This document shows positions 34,173-43,587 of a DNA stretch of 64,000 bases, piece by piece. Each line of letters starts with the position of its first letter. Position 1 is the stretch's first letter. The notes under the pieces were generated by a model. That model was given only the letters and a program-made list of their open reading frames with translations. It was not told where the DNA came from and ran no database searches. This DNA comes from Dehalococcoidales bacterium (GTDB lineage: Bacteria; Chloroflexota; Dehalococcoidia; Dehalococcoidales; UBA3254), in assembly GCA_016926695.1 (NCBI GenBank), contig JAFGOB010000179.1, forward strand, positions 1 to 64,000. The letters are read 5' to 3'. The position numbers and the translations under genes are program-made.

Positions 34173-35129
34173 ATGAATGATGAGCTGACAGGGAAAGTGT
34201 TTGATATACAGGGATTTACGGTGAATGACGGGCCGGGAATCAGAACTGAAATATTTTTAAAGGGATGCCCTTTAAAATGTCTCTGGTGCCATAGCCCTGA
34301 ATCACAATCTCCCCATATGCAGGTAGCCTGGTTTGAGATCAGGTGCATAGGTCTTGGAGTATGCGGAAAATGCCTGGAAGCCTGTCCAGGAGGGGCTATT
34401 ACAGAGGGGAAGACCATTGTCTCAAAAGTAGACCAGAGCGAGATACAGGTGATCGATATAAACCGCGAACTGTGTGATAACTGCGGAAAATGTGCTGTGG
34501 TTTGTCCGGCAAATGCCCTGGCTGTGTGCGGCACCGATATGACGGTGGAACAGGTATTGAACAGGATAAACAAAGACAGGCTGTATTATCGCCGCTCCGG
34601 CGGCGGGGTTACTCTATCCGGAGGTGAGCCGATGATGCAGTACGAGTTTTCAACGGCTGTCTTCAAGCAGTGCAAGGACCAGGGGATCAATACCGCCCTG
34701 GATACCACCGGTTTTGCCAGATGGGATCATTACAGGGCTATACTGGAATATACTGACCTGGTATTATTTGATATCAAGCATATGGACTCAAACCGCTCGC
34801 TGGAAATCACCGGCAGGCCCAATGATCTGATACTGGAAAATGCCCGGAAAATGGCGGCGGCGGGGATCTCACTGCAAATCAGAATACCCATAGTCCCGGG
34901 ATATAATGATTCGCAAGAAAACCTGCAGGCTATCGGCAGGTTCTGTAGCGGATTGGGCGATGCCGTTACCCTGGTACAGCTTTTACCCTATCACCGTTTG
35001 GGACTTGTCAAGTATGAGAGGCTGCAAAAGAAGTACCAGCTCGAGGATATAATACCCCCTCCCGCCGAGACCATGGAAGCCCATAAAAGCCTTATTGAGT
35101 CATACGGGCTGAAGGTCCAGATACATTAA
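34173..35129 (+). CDS. Glycyl-radical-enzyme activating protein (radical SAM)
   Basis: A 318-residue activase of the PflA-type group that uses S-adenosylmethionine and a 4Fe-4S cluster to place a radical on a glycine of a partner enzyme. The radical-SAM motif is CPLKCLWC (Cys32, 36, 39). A ferredoxin-like insert carries two more 4Fe-4S motifs (Cys58, 64, 67, 71 and Cys101, 104, 107, 111), as in activases of benzylsuccinate synthase, hydroxyphenylacetate decarboxylase or glycerol dehydratase rather than of pyruvate formate-lyase. SGGEP is the SAM-binding motif. No glycyl-radical enzyme lies in the window, so this copy is an orphan here. The start ATG at 34173 is preceded by ggggtttggtgg, a weak site. 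Confidence 0.9.
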   Translation: MNDELTGKVFDIQGFTVNDGPGIRTEIFLKGCPLKCLWCHSPESQSPHMQVAWFEIRCIGLGVCGKCLEACPGGAITEGKTIVSKVDQSEIQVIDINRELCDNCGKCAVVCPANALAVCGTDMTVEQVLNRINKDRLYYRRSGGGVTLSGGEPMMQYEFSTAVFKQCKDQGINTALDTTGFARWDHYRAILEYTDLVLFDIKHMDSNRSLEITGRPNDLILENARKMAAAGISLQIRIPIVPGYNDSQENLQAIGRFCSGLGDAVTLVQLLPYHRLGLVKYERLQKKYQLEDIIPPPAETMEAHKSLIESYGLKVQIH

Positions 35130-35209
35130 TATTCAATCGAATAAATTTTAATATCTCCGCTTTCCACTTACTCGACGGGGAAAGCAGGTATTTCATCAGA
35201 TCCCTCTAT

Positions 35210-36550
35210 TTACTTTTTATAGGTCCCGTACTCATCGGCGGCTTCTATCATAGCCCTCAGGTTTTCCATTTTACCATTATCAATGCATGCACCCCCGGTC
35301 AGGATGTATCCTCCGCCTTTGCCGCAGGTCTCTATCAGCCGGCGGCAGTATTCCTTGACCTGTTGGGTGGTGTTGGTCATAACTACTGATGTGGGTACGT
35401 TGCCCATAATACAGCAAATATCCCCCAGCACCCTTTTGGCCTCTGCCATATCAGTCTGGTCGAACCACCAGACCACACCGCTCCTGGGCGTATCCGCAAT
35501 GTGCTTGAGCCGGTGATTGTATTTTCCCTCCGCAAAGGGAAGGGGTACCAGGCCTTCGTCTATCATGGCCATAAAAAGACGGCGCAGGAACGGCCAGTAA
35601 AAAGTCGAAAACTGCTTATCGGACATGAAGGTATCATCGCCCTTGTGCAGGGGCATCAGGACAACCGGGCAATCCGTCATGGGGAAGCCCTTGATCATAG
35701 CCAGGTTCATTGTCAGCCAGCGTTCCATGGAATCAAGCAGTTTTTGCGGCTGGCGGTTCATATCCATGGCGATTCCTCGCGTTCCTCTCAGCATGTCGGC
35801 GAAATGATCGTAGGCGGCAGGAATCATGGGAAAACCGCTCTGGAAAAGGGGAAAGCCCCTGGCTAAAGTAGTCCTGGTGATATACTGAATATTATCCTGC
35901 CATTTTTTATAAATATCACCTAGGTCCATCAGCGTCTGGACGGTCTTGCGGATCTCGGGGTCCGTTAAAATAGCTACCAGTGAAGCGGCCTGGAGGTTTC
36001 GCAGGGGAGGCAGTTTGGCGAATGGGGCTAAAAGGCCGCTGGTGCGGGGCATATTGACGCGGATATGGTAATCGGAGGGATCGCTGGTGATCAGGTCGTA
36101 TTCATCCGCTTTCATATATTCAGCTTCGACCATTTGCTGGGTAGTGGCATCCAACGGCAGACCATGTCCCGGCCAGACCTGTATTTTGGGATCGAGCACC
36201 TCAACCAGCGGACCGTAGGGGATAAGTCCCGGGCCCACGAAGGTGTCCATATCACCGATGTCGTCGATGAACTTGAGCCAGGCCCTTCTTAATGCTTCAG
36301 TATCATACATGACTTTTCGCAGATCCAGGCCGGCATAATAGGCGGGGAAGTTACTTACAGGCACCATTACCGGCACACGGTCCGGCTCTTCCAGCTTGAT
36401 GGCTTTGACAAAACGGGCAGCCCTGGTTTTATAGGCCTTTTCAGCTTCAGGGCTGACGAACTGAATATTTTCTGGATTCAGCCAGCGGTTGAACCGCGCT
36501 TCACGTTTTTCCTGCCAGGTAAGGTCTGTCCATTTCTTTTCCGTTTCCAT
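35210..36550 (-). CDS. Uroporphyrinogen-decarboxylase-family protein (possible corrinoid methyltransferase)
   Basis: A 446-residue member of the URO-D superfamily that is not a classical HemE. The fold is supported by the RVPVMVPVSNFPAYYAG opening after an N-terminal extension, the LPFAEGKYNHRLKHIAD segment and the C-terminal cysteine-containing region from GDICCIMGNVPTSVV to GGGYILTGGACIDNG. In this family the conserved cysteines near the C-terminus bind zinc and activate a thiol or methyl donor for corrinoid-dependent methyl transfer. The ATG has gaggtagcgcg-type purines upstream. It is far from the corrinoid genes at 47.8-51.5 kb but could supply their missing substrate methyltransferase. 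The substrate is unknown. Confidence 0.82.
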   Translation of the reverse strand: METEKKWTDLTWQEKREARFNRWLNPENIQFVSPEAEKAYKTRAARFVKAIKLEEPDRVPVMVPVSNFPAYYAGLDLRKVMYDTEALRRAWLKFIDDIGDMDTFVGPGLIPYGPLVEVLDPKIQVWPGHGLPLDATTQQMVEAEYMKADEYDLITSDPSDYHIRVNMPRTSGLLAPFAKLPPLRNLQAASLVAILTDPEIRKTVQTLMDLGDIYKKWQDNIQYITRTTLARGFPLFQSGFPMIPAAYDHFADMLRGTRGIAMDMNRQPQKLLDSMERWLTMNLAMIKGFPMTDCPVVLMPLHKGDDTFMSDKQFSTFYWPFLRRLFMAMIDEGLVPLPFAEGKYNHRLKHIADTPRSGVVWWFDQTDMAEAKRVLGDICCIMGNVPTSVVMTNTTQQVKEYCRRLIETCGKGGGYILTGGACIDNGKMENLRAMIEAADEYGTYKK

Positions 36551-36742
36551 AAGAGTACGCGCTACCTCCTGCTGTTTATTAAGAACCTCTGAGGACTAAA
36601 CCCGAACGACCTTTAAAGATATTTAAGAGTCGTTTGTTGAGCAATGATTGTCATTGTGATATGTAATTAATAGCGATTGTGCCAATATTACTATTAGAAT
36701 TGTCATGTTGTCAATTTCGGTCACTCCGTTTGCATCTTAAAA

Positions 36743-36768
36743 GTTGGAGGGCTAAACAGCCCTCCAAC
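36743..36768 (-). terminator. Rho-independent terminator of the CocE-type gene
   Basis: Perfect 11-bp stem (gttggagggct / agccctccaac) with a four-base loop, followed on the reverse strand by TTTTAAG. It lies 15 bases past the stop of the 36783-38480 gene. Confidence 0.82.
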
Positions 36769-36782
36769 GATAGTTCGCTCTT

Positions 36783-38480
36783 TTACCCTTCCACTACCGG
36801 AAGCAGCAGATATGAGGGGTATTCGGGATTATGATAGACTTTGTGCAGCGTGGTCTTGCTGCTGCAAACGTGCAATCCGCCGAGGGTATCATCCATGCTT
36901 GCGATTTGAAGCTCCAGATGGTGTCCGGTCCTGAAAACATGGGACTTGGGAGCCAGGCCGATTACGTACTCATAGACCTTCCCCGGTTCAACCGGTACGT
37001 TTCTGGTATGGTCATGCCACGGCCAGTAAGACTCGGACCTGCTCTGGTCTATAGCCCGGTGTGAGGCTTTCAGCCAGTCCTCAGTGAGTACAAAACGGCG
37101 TCCGCTGGACTCATCTACATCGCACAGCTTGACCCTCCAGTTGGTATCCTGTTGATCAATAGAGGCATAGAAATAGAAAGCTGAAGGACCGGTCATTTCT
37201 ATCTCCTTGTTGAATGCCGGAGTGGAATACCTGATGGAGCTGATCTCATTGGTCTCGTCCAGGGGCTGCTGAACGAAGCAGTCCGGGCCTTCATTAAAGA
37301 TGGGGGCTTCCTCGATCAGGCGGCCGCGGGTGCGCAGATAGAGCTTGTTCCAGCGGGTACCCGGTAACGGCAGCTCTTTTGCCGTGCGCCATTTTTCAAT
37401 ACCGGTGGTGTAGAACCTGACAGGAGGCTCATCCATAATGCCGTTATCAATGCCTTTCAGCCAGTAGTCAAACCATTTCAGTACCTCATCATGGGTCTGA
37501 TACCAGGGCCGTTCGTCGCCCGGACCCATGATCAGCTTTTTAGGAACATTCAGCTTATTGAATATATACCACCCGCCCTTGGCCCAGAGGTCTATCCAGG
37601 GACCGCCTACGTAGGTCGGCACCTTGATTTTATCCAGTTGATTATAGGGTGTCCTTTCCCAGTAGAAAGGCCCGTCGTTGGGATTAAAAAGAAAATCGGC
37701 GAAAAGAGGGCTCTTGTGTGGATACCTTAAACAGCTCCAGTAAATGGTATATTTCATCAGATCGGGGTCTGCCAGACGCTCTTTCCAGAGTTTATCCAGA
37801 TCATCTCCGGATAATTTCTTGAATGTGGCGGGAACACAGTTCCTGTTGGCGTATCCGCTGCCGTGAGTTGGCCCGGGGTCCATATGGCGACCACCGTAGA
37901 GACGGTACATCATGGGGTTGATTACGCCTTCATCCGTAGCCCATTGCCTGTAAAGGTCGTAGCAGACTTCCCAGGGGAAAATAGCCTTGAGATGGGGGGG
38001 TTGTTCCGCGGCGATAAAAATCTGGATGCAGGCATAGTAAGAAATACCCACCAGGCCGACATTGCCGTCGCACCAGGGCTGGCTCGCGATCCATTCTACC
38101 AGGTCGTAGCCGTCTTCAGCTTCTTTAGGATCAAAAGCGCCGGAATGTTCGCCCTCCGAATCGCCGCAGCCGCGTATGTCGCCGATAATATGGACATAGC
38201 CCCTGCCTACGAACTGCCTGGTATTTCCGGCTTCCATGGTGCCGTCCCAGACTAGCGAACCGATCTTCTGGTCGCTGCCTAACAGGTGGGGCTGGGGAAT
38301 CTGTGGAACGGATTGAAGATCCTTTCCGTAACCGGACATGGCCAGCAGGGCGGGGAATCTACCTTCGGCCTGAGGCCGGAAGATATCGATCGCTACTTTC
38401 ACTCCGTCCCGCATGGGAACATAAACTGTCTCTTTAGGTCTCATTTCATATACCGTTGTGGAATTTTGCTGAGATTGCAT
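36783..38480 (-). CDS. CocE/NonD-type serine hydrolase (X-Pro peptidase S15 family)
   Basis: A 565-residue alpha/beta hydrolase with the C-terminal jelly-roll domain of the CocE/X-Pro dipeptidyl-peptidase group; members cleave esters, amides or acyl-peptides. The opening VYVPMRDGVKVAIDIFRP is a family signature, GDIRGCGDSEGE at about 100-111 is the oxyanion and loop region, and Ser147 in VGISYYA is the nucleophile. RTGHHLELQIASMDD in the C-terminal domain is also typical. The start is set at 38480 since aaaggaggccaaatc precedes that ATG; the frame extends 19 residues further. It has its own terminator. It is probably cytoplasmic, as no signal peptide is visible. Its substrate is unknown. Confidence 0.88.
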   Translation of the reverse strand: MQSQQNSTTVYEMRPKETVYVPMRDGVKVAIDIFRPQAEGRFPALLAMSGYGKDLQSVPQIPQPHLLGSDQKIGSLVWDGTMEAGNTRQFVGRGYVHIIGDIRGCGDSEGEHSGAFDPKEAEDGYDLVEWIASQPWCDGNVGLVGISYYACIQIFIAAEQPPHLKAIFPWEVCYDLYRQWATDEGVINPMMYRLYGGRHMDPGPTHGSGYANRNCVPATFKKLSGDDLDKLWKERLADPDLMKYTIYWSCLRYPHKSPLFADFLFNPNDGPFYWERTPYNQLDKIKVPTYVGGPWIDLWAKGGWYIFNKLNVPKKLIMGPGDERPWYQTHDEVLKWFDYWLKGIDNGIMDEPPVRFYTTGIEKWRTAKELPLPGTRWNKLYLRTRGRLIEEAPIFNEGPDCFVQQPLDETNEISSIRYSTPAFNKEIEMTGPSAFYFYASIDQQDTNWRVKLCDVDESSGRRFVLTEDWLKASHRAIDQSRSESYWPWHDHTRNVPVEPGKVYEYVIGLAPKSHVFRTGHHLELQIASMDDTLGGLHVCSSKTTLHKVYHNPEYPSYLLLPVVEG

Positions 38481-38853
38481 GATTTGGCCTCCTTTTTTAC
38501 CTGAAAATAATCTCATTGATTTTTTTGGTTTAATCAAAAAAGCAGGGAGACTGATAACGTCATACCGGATCCTATCCGGAATCCATATTTCCCATCTTTC
38601 GTATTACAGCCAGGGCTGTAATAACAACATCCCCGGACCTGTTATAATGGCTGTTCATTATGTTTCCCCGGCAGGGCATGTACGGTAGTTGGAAATAATA
38701 CAGGCAGTAACAGTGTTTATAATGGTCTTATAAGTGAGTACCTTGCGCCAATTATAACATATAATCGGCTGTTGCGGGTATTTTCCGCTGCCGCAGATAT
38801 TTCGCCTTCGTGATATACTGTACTAAATATCAAGTCGATTATCTTTGAGGTTG
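38481..38853. other. 373-bp divergent intergenic region with hairpin
   Basis: It separates the reverse hydrolase gene from the forward MFS gene. It contains a perfect hairpin attacagcc-ag-ggctgtaat (38603-38622), which could be an operator or a transcript hairpin. No gene is seen. Confidence 0.5.
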
Positions 38854-40155
38854 ATGCGGGGATTGGAGAAGCAGGGAAACCCTGAAAATCAAAGCAGCAG
38901 CCGGGGGATTTTCTACGGCTGGTACCTTGTTGCTATTGCCTGGACCATGGCCTTTTTGGGCTGCGGTACAAGCCTGGGTATTTTTTTTAAACCAATCCTG
39001 GATGAATTTCAATGGGAACGGTCGACCCTGTCGCTTATCTCAGCAACTGCTATGCTGATTTTCGCTGCTTTATCACCCTTTGTAGGGAGGTTGATCGACA
39101 GATTCGGGCCGCGCGTTATGCTTTTTTGCAGCGTCATCGCACAGGTGCTTTCGAATGCAGTGACCGGTCTTGCAGGCGGTATCGGCAGCATTTTCGCCGG
39201 CAGGCTGCTTTTCGAGCTTAAGCCCATACACAGTTCCCAGGTTCTTATCAATCACTGGTTTATACGCAAGAGGGGAAGCGCACTTGGAATTCTCTCTACC
39301 GGAATTCCCCTGGGAACGCTGGTGCTTTCCCCGGTGTCTCAATACCTGGTATCCGTCTGGGGATGGAGAACGACCTTTTTCTTCTGGGCAGGTGTAATGG
39401 CTGTGATAGTACTGCCGTTGCTGCTCTTCATCCGTAACTGGCCGCAGGAAAAGGGTATGGCTGCCGACGGTGTACGGGAGGAAAGAGTGGCCCAGGAAGG
39501 AACGCCCTCGTATATCAGACAGTCCGAATCCTGGACAATAGCCCCGGCAGACCTCGGATATACTCTGGCGGAAGCAATCAGGTCTCATTCTTTTTGGCTG
39601 CTGGCAGCCACCCAGCTTTTTTGCGGCATAGGCTGCGGGCTGATGATGACTCACACCGTCATATTCGCAATTGATCTGGGATATCATGCCATTATAGGGG
39701 CCAGCTTTTTGAGCGTACAGGGCGGCGTCAGTTTGCTGGGTGTACTGGTCACCGGGCAGATGTCCGATCGCATGGCCAGGAATAAGGTGCTTTCCCTGAC
39801 CCATATCATCCGCTGTATCTCTTTTGTCTCGCTAGCGGCCGTGGTACTCCTGGGGGGAGGCCCGCTGTGGATGCTGTACCTGGCCATGGTATTCTTTGGG
39901 TTTGGCTGGTTTACTACAGCCCCGCTGGCGGCGGGGATGGCGGCAGACCTTTTCGGCTTTCTGCGACTGGGAACGATACTGGGTATTATACTGGCCTGTC
40001 ACGCTGTGGGAATGGCAATAGGTACCTATGCCGGCGGACTTACGTTCCAGTTGAGCGGCAGCTATTTTCCCATCTTCCTGGTACAATGCGTGCTGGAACT
40101 CGCAGCGGCGATTTTTGCCTATATTATTATACGGAAAAACACGGATAGCAAGTAG
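38854..40155 (+). CDS. MFS carrier, oxalate/monocarboxylate-type
   Basis: A 433-residue major-facilitator protein with about 12 helices. The start region FYGWYLVAIAWTMAFLGCGTSLGIFFKPIL is typical of the oxalate:formate/monocarboxylate group, as is WERSTLSLI after helix 1 and GRLIDRFGPR between helices 2 and 3. The ATG at 38854 is used; a TTG three codons upstream is also in frame, and the only purine stretch (tttgagg) sits very close, so the start is uncertain. It stands alone. It probably moves an organic acid with protons. A related protein is encoded at 43588-44781. Confidence 0.86.
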   Translation: MRGLEKQGNPENQSSSRGIFYGWYLVAIAWTMAFLGCGTSLGIFFKPILDEFQWERSTLSLISATAMLIFAALSPFVGRLIDRFGPRVMLFCSVIAQVLSNAVTGLAGGIGSIFAGRLLFELKPIHSSQVLINHWFIRKRGSALGILSTGIPLGTLVLSPVSQYLVSVWGWRTTFFFWAGVMAVIVLPLLLFIRNWPQEKGMAADGVREERVAQEGTPSYIRQSESWTIAPADLGYTLAEAIRSHSFWLLAATQLFCGIGCGLMMTHTVIFAIDLGYHAIIGASFLSVQGGVSLLGVLVTGQMSDRMARNKVLSLTHIIRCISFVSLAAVVLLGGGPLWMLYLAMVFFGFGWFTTAPLAAGMAADLFGFLRLGTILGIILACHAVGMAIGTYAGGLTFQLSGSYFPIFLVQCVLELAAAIFAYIIIRKNTDSK

Positions 40156-40372
40156 CCTTGATCCGCCGTCAAGTAGCTTCAAATGAACGTGAGGTTTCTG
40201 CACCGTTTTGGTGAAAATATTCAATCTCGATTAGCCTCAATAGATAGTGAATCAAGGGTAGTCCCGTAAAAGACGACAGACTTCGCTTGATAAGCAGTTA
40301 GTTGAGAAAAATATTTTGAAATACGTAAGATAATTACAACCGTTATCCGGTGAAAAAAGGAGGGATATTTCA

Positions 40373-40837
40373 ATGGAGTTGACCTATGACAACATGGTAA
40401 ATCACATGAACACCTATTTTGCCGATTACAACCGCTATGGCGGTGACCCGAAGACCCTGCCAAATATGCTGAAGTATTATACCCCGGACATCAGGCTGCA
40501 TTCCTATAATCCCAGGTCAGAGGAACCGCTTACCCTGCAAAAAATACTGGAAGCCATGACCCATCCTGGTCTTCACGAAGAGTTCACCCCGAATTACTAC
40601 GTGGTGGATGAACAGAGGAAGGTCGTTGTCGTACAAATGCAAAACCAGTTCACCGAGGAGGCCATAAACAAGTCCTATCCCCCCAAGCAACTCAGCGTGC
40701 ATTATCATATGGTGCAGGATGAAAACGGGGATATCAAATTCAATAAAATTCTCTTCTTCGCGGAAGCAAGTCAGCCGGAAGAAGGCAAGAAAATACTGGA
40801 AATGATGAGGAGATATTTCGAAAAGTCCAGGTCATGA
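40373..40837 (+). CDS. NTF2/SnoaL-like protein
   Basis: A 154-residue single-domain protein of the NTF2-like (SnoaL-type) cone fold: an N-terminal helix (MVNHMNTYFADYNRYG), then YYTPDIRLHSYNP, a helix with MTHPGLHEEFTPNYYVVDEQRKVVVVQ and further strands ending in HYHMVQDENGDIKFNKILFF. Members include isomerases, cyclases and small-molecule binders. No catalytic pair can be assigned. The start is strong: aaaggagggatatttca before the ATG. It is followed by a 9-bp stem hairpin (40845-40878) that probably ends its transcript. Confidence 0.75.
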   Translation: MELTYDNMVNHMNTYFADYNRYGGDPKTLPNMLKYYTPDIRLHSYNPRSEEPLTLQKILEAMTHPGLHEEFTPNYYVVDEQRKVVVVQMQNQFTEEAINKSYPPKQLSVHYHMVQDENGDIKFNKILFFAEASQPEEGKKILEMMRRYFEKSRS

Positions 40838-40844
40838 TATTGCG

Positions 40845-40878
40845 ATTCCCCGGCTGCGGTCGACTGCAACCGGGGAAT
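40845..40878. terminator. Hairpin between convergent genes
   Basis: A 9-bp perfect stem, attccccgg and ccggggaat, with a 16-base loop that can itself pair in part (tgc/gca). It lies just past the NTF2-like stop; there is no long T run, so it is probably a bidirectional or rho-assisted terminator. Confidence 0.5.
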
Positions 40879-41001
40879 ATTGACTGTGTATTAAATATCC
40901 GAAGCGGAACAAAAAAACATCTTTCAGCTTGTTTAAATAGCACCTGAAATATAATTTCTGCGTTCGAAGTTGGCTCAGGCGCTAGGAACGTATACGCATG
41001 T

Positions 41002-42396
41002 TCAGCTTAAGAGACTGATAATTTCCCTTATATCCTCCAGCTTTTCAAGTGCTTCTACTTTTTCTATGACATGTTCTATATCCGACCCCGACAGTTTTTT
41101 AACAGAATAGGAAGCGCAGTCCTTGAATTTCGTCTCATACAGGCTGAATGGCGGGAGTTCCTGCTTCCCGGTCTGCGGGCTTTCCGGCCTGCCGCAATAG
41201 ACTTCTCCCCGGCGGGTTTTAACGCTGACTTTAACCGGTTCCTGTCCTTGCGGATCTTCCTGGGGAGGCTCCATGTCCAGTTTTATTTTGTCAGCTATAT
41301 CCAGAATATCGCGACTGTGGATAGCTTCGTCGGTGAAATCACCGATTCCAGCCCGCCTGCGGGCGATGGCAGCGGATACAGCCCAGGGAATACTGAACTG
41401 GGAATCGATTAAGTTGCGGGGGTGACTTTTAACTTCCATGGGGAGACTTAAGTTGGCCTGCCCGTGAGCATAGACCGTTATTTCACTGACATCCTCTGCC
41501 CGGATATCGTGTTTATTGACCAGGGCCAGAGTAATATCCACGAAACTGTGGGTACCTTTACAGCAGGGGTATGGCTTGGCCTGCACATTGATGCCTCTGA
41601 AAACCTTGCCCAGTCCTTCGGTCAGGGCCTGTGGGCTGTACTTGCCGTTGTGATAGACGGGGTAAAGGCCGCATTCTCCCTCCAGACAATTTTTAGCTCC
41701 GCTAATGCCCCTTTCCGCCATCGCGGCTGCGGTGATGCCGCCTCTGGCTGCGAATCCCGGCCCCATTCTCTTGGTTAGTGAGCCGTCTACCACGCACTGG
41801 CCGTTTCCGGCGCACTGATGGTAGGCAATGCCCAGTGCATTGGCGGTCTGTTCCTCATTTAAACCGGCCAGTTTTGCGGCAGCACCGGCTGAAGCCATGA
41901 ACCCGTAGAGAGGAGTAAGATGCCATCCGGCGCCGGGATGTCCGTTGGCCGGAGGCTCTTTCAGTCCCGCTCTGAAACTGGCTCCCAGCCTGCACATCAT
42001 GTCCACTCCCAAAGCGGCAGCCGTGATAAACTCCTTTCCGCCGCCAACATTTTTCCTCTCGGCTGCCGCCAGGCAGGCAGGAACGATAACAACCGAGGGA
42101 TGAGTAGGGCCGTCACCCAGGTCATCGTAGTCAAGGGCGTGCCCCATGGTGGCATTCACCTGTGCGGCATTGGGAGCCGGGACCTTGTTCCCGTAGCCGA
42201 TAATAGTGCTTTCCGGTTTTCCTCCCCAATCGATAATCAGCTCAACCAGTTCCCGGACGCCTTCCCGTGCGGAGCCGCCCAGCATGACTCCCAGGGTGTC
42301 CAGAATTTGCCGCTTGGTGGCTTCCACGACATCTTGAGGAAGGTCGTTGTAGTTTACACTGACGAAATTTCTGGCGAACATTAAGGCTGCATCCAT
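41002..42396 (-). CDS. MmgE/PrpD family protein
   Basis: A 464-residue member of the MmgE/PrpD family (2-methylcitrate dehydratase, cis-aconitate decarboxylase and iminodisuccinate epimerase relatives). Family features include RQILDTLGVMLGGS near 28-41, ATMGHALDYDDLGDGPTHPS near 83-102 with the DD and H residues of the active site, and KPYPCCKGTHSFVD near 277-290. The length matches. It is read alone on the reverse strand from a promoter with TTGACT and TATATA. The family catalyses additions or eliminations on polycarboxylates; which one here is unknown. The ATG has cgggaggataatac upstream. Confidence 0.9.
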   Translation of the reverse strand: MDAALMFARNFVSVNYNDLPQDVVEATKRQILDTLGVMLGGSAREGVRELVELIIDWGGKPESTIIGYGNKVPAPNAAQVNATMGHALDYDDLGDGPTHPSVVIVPACLAAAERKNVGGGKEFITAAALGVDMMCRLGASFRAGLKEPPANGHPGAGWHLTPLYGFMASAGAAAKLAGLNEEQTANALGIAYHQCAGNGQCVVDGSLTKRMGPGFAARGGITAAAMAERGISGAKNCLEGECGLYPVYHNGKYSPQALTEGLGKVFRGINVQAKPYPCCKGTHSFVDITLALVNKHDIRAEDVSEITVYAHGQANLSLPMEVKSHPRNLIDSQFSIPWAVSAAIARRRAGIGDFTDEAIHSRDILDIADKIKLDMEPPQEDPQGQEPVKVSVKTRRGEVYCGRPESPQTGKQELPPFSLYETKFKDCASYSVKKLSGSDIEHVIEKVEALEKLEDIREIISLLS

Positions 42397-42514
42397 GTAT
42401 TATCCTCCCGGTCCTTCCGTATCTCAATCCTTTATTCTATTAATCCGATGTGAAAAGATGAATCCCGTATGATTTTCACAAAGCGTTTGATTTTCTCTTC
42501 TATAGTATAAACAG

Positions 42515-42543
42515 TATATAGTATAACTATCTGATTAAGTCAA
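42515..42543 (-). promoter_or_regulatory. Probable sigma-70-type promoter of the MmgE/PrpD gene
   Basis: On the reverse strand TTGACT (42543-42538) is followed after 17 bases by TATATA (42520-42515), about 120 bases before the start codon. The region around -10 is a run of tatac/gtata dyads, a possible operator. Confidence 0.5.
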
Positions 42544-42586
42544 TATACCCTGATTACGGATTTGCCTTTATTGACCGGGAAACAAA

Positions 42587-42700
42587 TCACTCTTCCAGGT
42601 CTATTTCTAAAAGGACCGCTTCTTTTTCAAATCCGCAGGACTTATTAAACCGCCTGGCTTTACGATTGTTTTTTTACCAACGGATTTGTCAGGGCGAGAG
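42587..42700 (-). pseudogene. C-terminal remnant of a GNAT-type acetyltransferase
   Basis: On the reverse strand, NNRKARRFNKSCGFEKEAVL followed by LEIDLEE and TGA (42587-42589) resembles the last 30 residues of a GNAT N-acetyltransferase (N..A.RF..KCGF..E...L). Upstream, the frame is broken in an A run near 42668-42675; adding one A would join it to LTNPLVKK. The rest of the gene is missing, since the solute-binding-protein gene ends at 42715. It is probably a leftover of a deletion. Confidence 0.45.
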
Positions 42701-42714
42701 CAAGAGAAACGGGC

Positions 42715-43464
42715 TTATTTCAGCCATTTTCGGGAATATTCGTCGATAAGCCCCTCATCCTTGATGGTCTTGAGCCCGCTGTTGATTGTTTTCACCAGGT
42801 CTTTCTTATCCCTGGCTACTGCAATCCCATATTGTTCATCGGTAAAGACGTCGCCAGCAGTCTTAAGCTTGGCCGGATTCTTCCCTACATATACCAGGGC
42901 AAAAGGATTGTCGTAGACCACGGCGTCAACTTTTCCCTCCATCAAGTCCTTGAATGCCAGATCAATATCTTCGTAGGTTTTGACATCCACGGACTTGATT
43001 TTTTTTACTTCCTTATCACCTGTAGTACCACCCAGTACAGCCACATCGCCGGTCAGCGTGTCTTTTCCCTTAATGGTGGTATTATTTTTCTGTACTACTA
43101 TGATCTGTCCGGCTGGAAAGTAGGGATCGGAAAAAAGCATATCGGCCTTGCGCTCGTCAGTAATCGTAATAGCAGAGATAGCAGCTTCATACTTGCCCTT
43201 TGATATTCCGGTAAGAAGCGGGTCCCATGAGACATCTACCAGCTCGATTTCGAGGTTTTGCCTGACGGCGATAGCTTTAATTATATCAATATCAAATCCC
43301 TCGATAGTATTAGTCTGTTGATTAACGGATTCAAAGGGGGGAAGAGACGCATCCGTGGCTACCAGGATTTTGGTCACTTCCGGTATGGAGGAGCTATTGC
43401 AGGAGGTCAGGAACAGGCTGATGATGATTAAGCCGGAAGCTAGAAGATAGACTAATCTTTTCAT
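42715..43464 (-). CDS. Family-3 ABC solute-binding lipoprotein (orphan)
   Basis: A 249-residue periplasmic-type binding protein of the polar-amino-acid (SBP_bac_3) family. The lipobox is LTSC with Cys22. TDASLPPFESVNQQTNTIEGFDIDI at about 38-62 is the ligand-binding N-terminal signature, and AISAITITDERKADMLFSDPY at about 95-115 the second one. Such proteins hand amino acids to an ABC permease, but no permease or ATPase gene is adjacent, so it may work with a transporter elsewhere or as a sensor. The ATG has a weakly purine-rich ggaggcttccg upstream. The remnant of an acetyltransferase lies directly downstream. Confidence 0.9.
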   Translation of the reverse strand: MKRLVYLLASGLIIISLFLTSCNSSSIPEVTKILVATDASLPPFESVNQQTNTIEGFDIDIIKAIAVRQNLEIELVDVSWDPLLTGISKGKYEAAISAITITDERKADMLFSDPYFPAGQIIVVQKNNTTIKGKDTLTGDVAVLGGTTGDKEVKKIKSVDVKTYEDIDLAFKDLMEGKVDAVVYDNPFALVYVGKNPAKLKTAGDVFTDEQYGIAVARDKKDLVKTINSGLKTIKDEGLIDEYSRKWLK

Positions 43465-43587
43465 CGGAAGCCTCCATATCTAATTAAGGTACTTTTGATT
43501 TGCATATATAATACCAGAGAAAAATCGCTTTGCAAAGTACAATTTTATACATCGCTGCGGAATTTAGAGTGGATTTTCTTGCTCATA

